Source of the DNA: Nereocystis luetkeana
Lineage: Eukaryota > Sar > Phaeophyceae > Laminariales > Laminariaceae
DNA length: 64,000 nucleotides
Direction: 5' to 3'
NCBI GenBank assembly: GCA_031213475.1
Contig: JARUPZ010000012.1
Location: 7,848,878-7,912,877, forward strand
Under the pieces are notes generated by a model that had not been told where the DNA came from, did not search any database, and worked only from the letters and a program-made list of their open reading frames with translations. The translations under genes and the position numbers were made by a program. Position 1 is the stretch's first letter. Each line of letters starts with the position of its first letter. Of this stretch, positions 62,401 to 64,000 are shown in pieces.

Positions 62401-63140
62401 GTACTGTAGTAGAAGGAGGCGGTGTCCAAGTGGGAGCTCTGAGATGCCAGGCTGAGGATATTATCTTAGTACGTGTAATAAGAGCCAGCAAAACAACTAT
62501 TATTAATACCAGGTATTACTAAAGTCTCCGCCAGGTTGTTGTCTACGGGTTCTCCAAAGAGTGTCCGGACACAGTTTGTAAGCACCGAGCTCGAGGTCAG
62601 TACTAACGTATGGATAGGTGCATACAGGTTCGCTGTTTAGTTGTTGCTGTTCTCGCGAGACAGAGCCCAGTCCCAGGTCCAGGAGCCAAAATGGTGTATA
62701 TCTCCCAACACACCCTGCTGCTCTGCTGCATCCATCAGAGATTACATACGAACTCGTACAGGCTTTGATGGAAAGAGGGTACGTGCACAACAACAGCACA
62801 TACGTACAGCAGTAGTCGAACAACGACACGCCATGTATTTCGCGCTCGCACCCCTCCTCTCACCTCCGTCACACAGTGCGACCGGGCCATCCACCCAAAC
62901 CACTGGTACCTCCGCTATTTTGGCCTCAGCATCGCTTCGGTGAGCTCCGTACTCGTACACCGACTTCGAACGCTCCTTAGAGAATAACGAGTGTGTCTGC
63001 TGCTGGCTCCCCGTGATGCCCCTTGCTTGTCGGGCAACCGTAGCTAGGCCGGGGCGTAACGCCGTCGCACCGCTCTGAGGAGCGATCCTCCCCGCTATTT
63101 TCCCAAGTAAGTTTTTAGCAGCTGGTACCCGAACCATCAT
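56326..63140 (-). CDS. NDUFS6: NADH dehydrogenase iron-sulfur protein 6 (complex I 13-kDa subunit)
   Basis: NDUFS6 is a zinc-binding accessory subunit of the peripheral arm of mitochondrial complex I, needed for late assembly. Exon 1 is 63140-62864 and exon 2 is 56435-56326, joined in phase 1 (donor GGAG^GTGAGA, acceptor TTTTTACTAG). The 128-residue product is close to human (124). The N-terminus, MMVRVPAAKNLLGKIAGRIA, is Arg/Lys-rich and lacks acids, as in a presequence. Then come AEAKIAEVPVVWVDGPVALC and the zf-CHCC core CDGGGGALGHP, with YIQL and C-Q-Y-C near the end. The four zinc ligands (C, H, C, C) are all present. An in-frame ATG at 63221 would add 27 residues rich in Ser/Pro and acids. 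I prefer 63140 because the presequence starts cleanly there. The two exons lie 6.4 kb apart, and the split codon rebuilds the invariant GGGGALGHP exactly. Confidence 0.93.
56735..56995 (+). repeat. GATC-rich dispersed repeat in NDUFS6 intron
   Basis: GGACAGATCGTCCCGACAGA, TTATCTAGATCTTCCAGG, CATGCTGCCGGGGCGGGAGCC, GTCCTGTACAGCATCCC, ACATGATCTGTCCAACGTGAG. Confidence 0.65.
57000..57620. other. NDUFS6 intron stretch, unclassified, GC-rich
   Basis: No repeat family I can name and no exon. A G run lies at 57434-57446. Confidence 0.4.
57622..57855 (-). repeat. SINE-P copy bounded by G runs
   Basis: TGTACTCGATAGGAGGTATG, CATGCATGGCCGTAGTCG, TTTTCACCGACCAGGCGGAC, CGAGTCGCATGGAGGGTG, then a long G run. 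C/G tracts flank both ends. Confidence 0.8.
57940..58100 (-). repeat. GATC-rich dispersed repeat
   Basis: CATATCCAACCCAGGAAACATG, then several ATCATACAGATC units and AAATCTGCCCTGAAATG. Same orientation as 29780. Confidence 0.65.
58105..58560. other. NDUFS6 intron stretch, nothing recognised
   Basis: The phrase TAGTTTTAGTGTCACGAGTTCC (58441) has echoes at 58682 and 58770 (ACTCGTTTGGGTGTGAG, GAGGAGCTCCTTGACGGCC), a weak repeat around the MITE that follows. Confidence 0.35.
58565..58677 (+). mobile_element. MITE-A copy
   Basis: TATTACGGGGGACTATTAAC to TATGGTCCCCCGTAATA, with a small rearrangement after the left end (CTATTAACAGTTAATAGG). Forward interior. Confidence 0.83.
58680..59700. other. 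NDUFS6 intron stretch
   Basis: Contains CACCTCAACAACATCTTACG twice in tandem (59191, 59212), a TACCAGGTA at 59107 and a 65-bp palindromic repeat (59598-59672: GAAAATACAAGGAGCG, CTGGTCTTCATGTTAATAC, CGCTCCCTATATTTCC). No exon. Confidence 0.45.
59704..59990 (+). repeat. GATC-rich dispersed repeat
   Basis: CACCTCGAACAGATCATCC, five ACAGATCA units, TGATCTAGATCCTGTTGCC, GGGTGGGAGCCGTAC, CAGATCCTGCACAGAATC. Confidence 0.68.
60112..60204. mobile_element. MITE-C copy
   Basis: CTAACCCTTTTAGGGCTGCAG, GGGGACAAACTACTTAGAAT, CCCCAAAACGGGACTGCAG. Confidence 0.82.
60428..61320 (-). mobile_element. Hairpin-ended repeat, copy 2
   Basis: On the minus strand it ends GCGGGCGGAACCGCCCGC (hairpin), then TACGCGAAGCGTCTTGTATT. 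The body matches 33440-34494 (CACCGATTCGGTCTGAGTG, CTCGTGTTTCGAGGCACACA, AACCCCCCCTCTACCCGCCA). The shared CTTGTA end defines the boundary. Confidence 0.6.
61330..61720. repeat. GACCC satellite, block 1
   Basis: Units of about 54 bp: GACCCGACCCGACCCGTGAG, ATTTGAAAACCTCCT. The left edge is inverted (GGGTCGGGTCGGGTCGGGCT), so the block starts with a large palindrome. Confidence 0.88.
61721..61889. other. Spacer between satellite blocks
   Basis: A unique 170-bp segment with TACCTGGTA at 61732. Confidence 0.4.
61890..62262. repeat. GACCC satellite, block 2
   Basis: The same unit as block 1. It ends in GACCCGCGGGTCGGGTCATG, again inverted. Confidence 0.88.
62864..63140 (-). CDS. NDUFS6: NDUFS6 exon 1: presequence and first zinc Cys
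   Basis: This exon of 92 codons plus one base encodes the presequence, then HRSDAEAKIAEVPVVWVDGP and VALCDG. In the family, I-A-E-x-P-x-x-V-x-G-x-x-x-x-C-D-G is the conserved lead-in to the zinc site. Confidence 0.93.
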
Positions 63141-63493
63141 GGTACCTGTGTCGTGGGGTGCACTACTCTCTCGGTACGATGACCGTGGCGGGCTAATCTC
63201 GTCGTTCGGGGGCAAAGACAATCCCCGTTTAGCTTAAGCCTTCCAAGGTGTTGAAATTTTGAACTGCTGTTGTTTCGTGCCGGAAAATGCTACATCTCCT
63301 CTTGCTGTATTAGGTGGCGATAGTAGGCCTTGCTCACGTCGCACACCTCGAGGTTCCCGGTGCAACTCTGACGTGGTAGGATTGCCTCCGATAGACGCCT
63401 CTCTTCCTGAAGAAGGAAGGCGCGCGATCTACGACCCCTAACGCCAGCCACAGCCACATGGACAAAGTTCCTACGTTTGGTTATTCTCTCACG
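63141..63493. promoter_or_regulatory. Presumed bidirectional promoter
   Basis: These 353 bp separate the divergent NDUFS6 and leader-peptide starts. ACGT-core elements face each other: CTCACGTCGC near 63333 and CTGACGTGG near 63367, typical bZIP-type sites. No TATA box is seen. Both genes must start here or inside their 5' UTRs. Confidence 0.45.
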
Positions 63494-63940
63494 ATGCGAG
63501 CGGCGGTGGCCACTTCGTTTGGGGCGGTGGCTGTGCTGCTGACCACCACGGCCGATGCATTCGTCGCCACGGCCACAGGTGTGCGATTCGCGGGGAATAT
63601 TTTGGTGTGGAATAGACGGAGGGAAACAGCGAGAGCGAGAGAGAGAGCAGCGACCCTTGTTCGAGAGTTTCTGCGCGCCGAGCAAGCAACCAAAGTTGGA
63701 TGATCATTGTCCCAACACGTACGAACATGCACCCCGCACACAAAAGATCACACCAGTTTTTGAATGGTGTCTTCCTCAATGCGTCCACGGTGGCTGGCTA
63801 ACGGTAGGATAGTGTATGCGTGATGTTTGCGTAACCTCCGAGCGGCATCGCTCCCCTCCTTGCAGCAGGGGCCGGGAGAACCGCTTTCGTGAACCCGTTG
63901 TCGGCTCGGACGTGGGTCGCTTCTGGATCGACGGCCGAAG
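63494..63940 (+). CDS. 5' part of a gene with a plastid-type or secretory leader (partial)
   Basis: Exon 1 is 63494-63578 and exon 2 is 63869-63940 (63866 if the earlier AG is used). The next intron starts GTGAGA at 63941 and the gene runs off the window. The product begins MRAAVATSFGAVAVLLTTTA, then DAFVATAT: a basic start, a hydrophobic core and an A-D-A/F-V-A cleavage region. Exon 2 gives GRTAFVNPLSARTWVASGST, rich in Ser/Thr/Arg without acids, like a stramenopile chloroplast transit peptide. A secreted protein is the alternative. The mature protein is not visible, so no function can be given. An in-frame ATG at 63458 exists, but the 63494 ATG has A at -3 and starts a better signal peptide. 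Confidence 0.6.
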
Positions 63941-64000
63941 GTGAGAACCCCGCAGCTGTCCACCATCATACAGACAGCAGTACCCTTTTACCCTGCTATG

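Noticed and set aside
62742..63221. NDUFS6 translated straight through as a single 159-residue ORF.
   Set aside because: After CDG the ORF continues into intron (GERRGASAKYMACRC). The true continuation GGALGHP lies at 56435.

Overview
The window is nuclear DNA of a eukaryote. Three conserved protein genes are cut into many short exons (38-230 bp) by GT-AG introns that reach about 6 kb, and almost everything between the exons is repeat. A fourth gene at the right edge begins with what looks like a signal peptide ending in ADA-FVA. That is the phenylalanine-type leader of plastid proteins in algae with a secondary red plastid. A stramenopile alga with a large, repeat-rich genome (for example a brown alga) fits best, but this is inference and no taxon-specific marker was found.

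Layout. (1) 3396-20686, plus strand: seven exons of deoxyhypusine hydroxylase (DOHH), with the N-terminal exon(s) lying left of the window. (2) 25979-50473, plus strand: a complete short/branched-chain acyl-CoA dehydrogenase gene (ACADSB) with 12 secure or likely exons and one tentative exon. (3) 63140-56326, minus strand: the complete two-exon complex I subunit NDUFS6, split by a 6.4-kb intron. (4) 63494 to the right edge, plus strand: the first two exons of a probably plastid-targeted or secreted protein, head to head with NDUFS6 across about 350 bp. ACADSB and NDUFS6 are convergent. No rRNA gene, CRISPR array or convincing functional tRNA gene was seen.

Repeats. The commonest family is a SINE-like repeat of about 540 bp whose 3' end matches that of a decayed LINE. 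Both end in GAGTAC followed by long poly(C), and copies chain onto one another at these C tracts. There are at least five TIR/MITE families, a tRNA-derived SINE, a GATC-rich family, a family ending in a GC-rich hairpin, several satellites, and long trinucleotide tracts inside the introns.

Most notable signal. The 9-bp palindrome TACC(A/T)GGTA occurs 27 times by eye count, against about 0.5 expected by chance. In repeat copies where an empty allele is visible, the change is TA to TA-CCWGG-TA. In two copies of one repeat the same TA carries either CTG or CCTGG. This is what excision footprints of a TA-targeting DNA transposon would look like. The transposon itself was not found.
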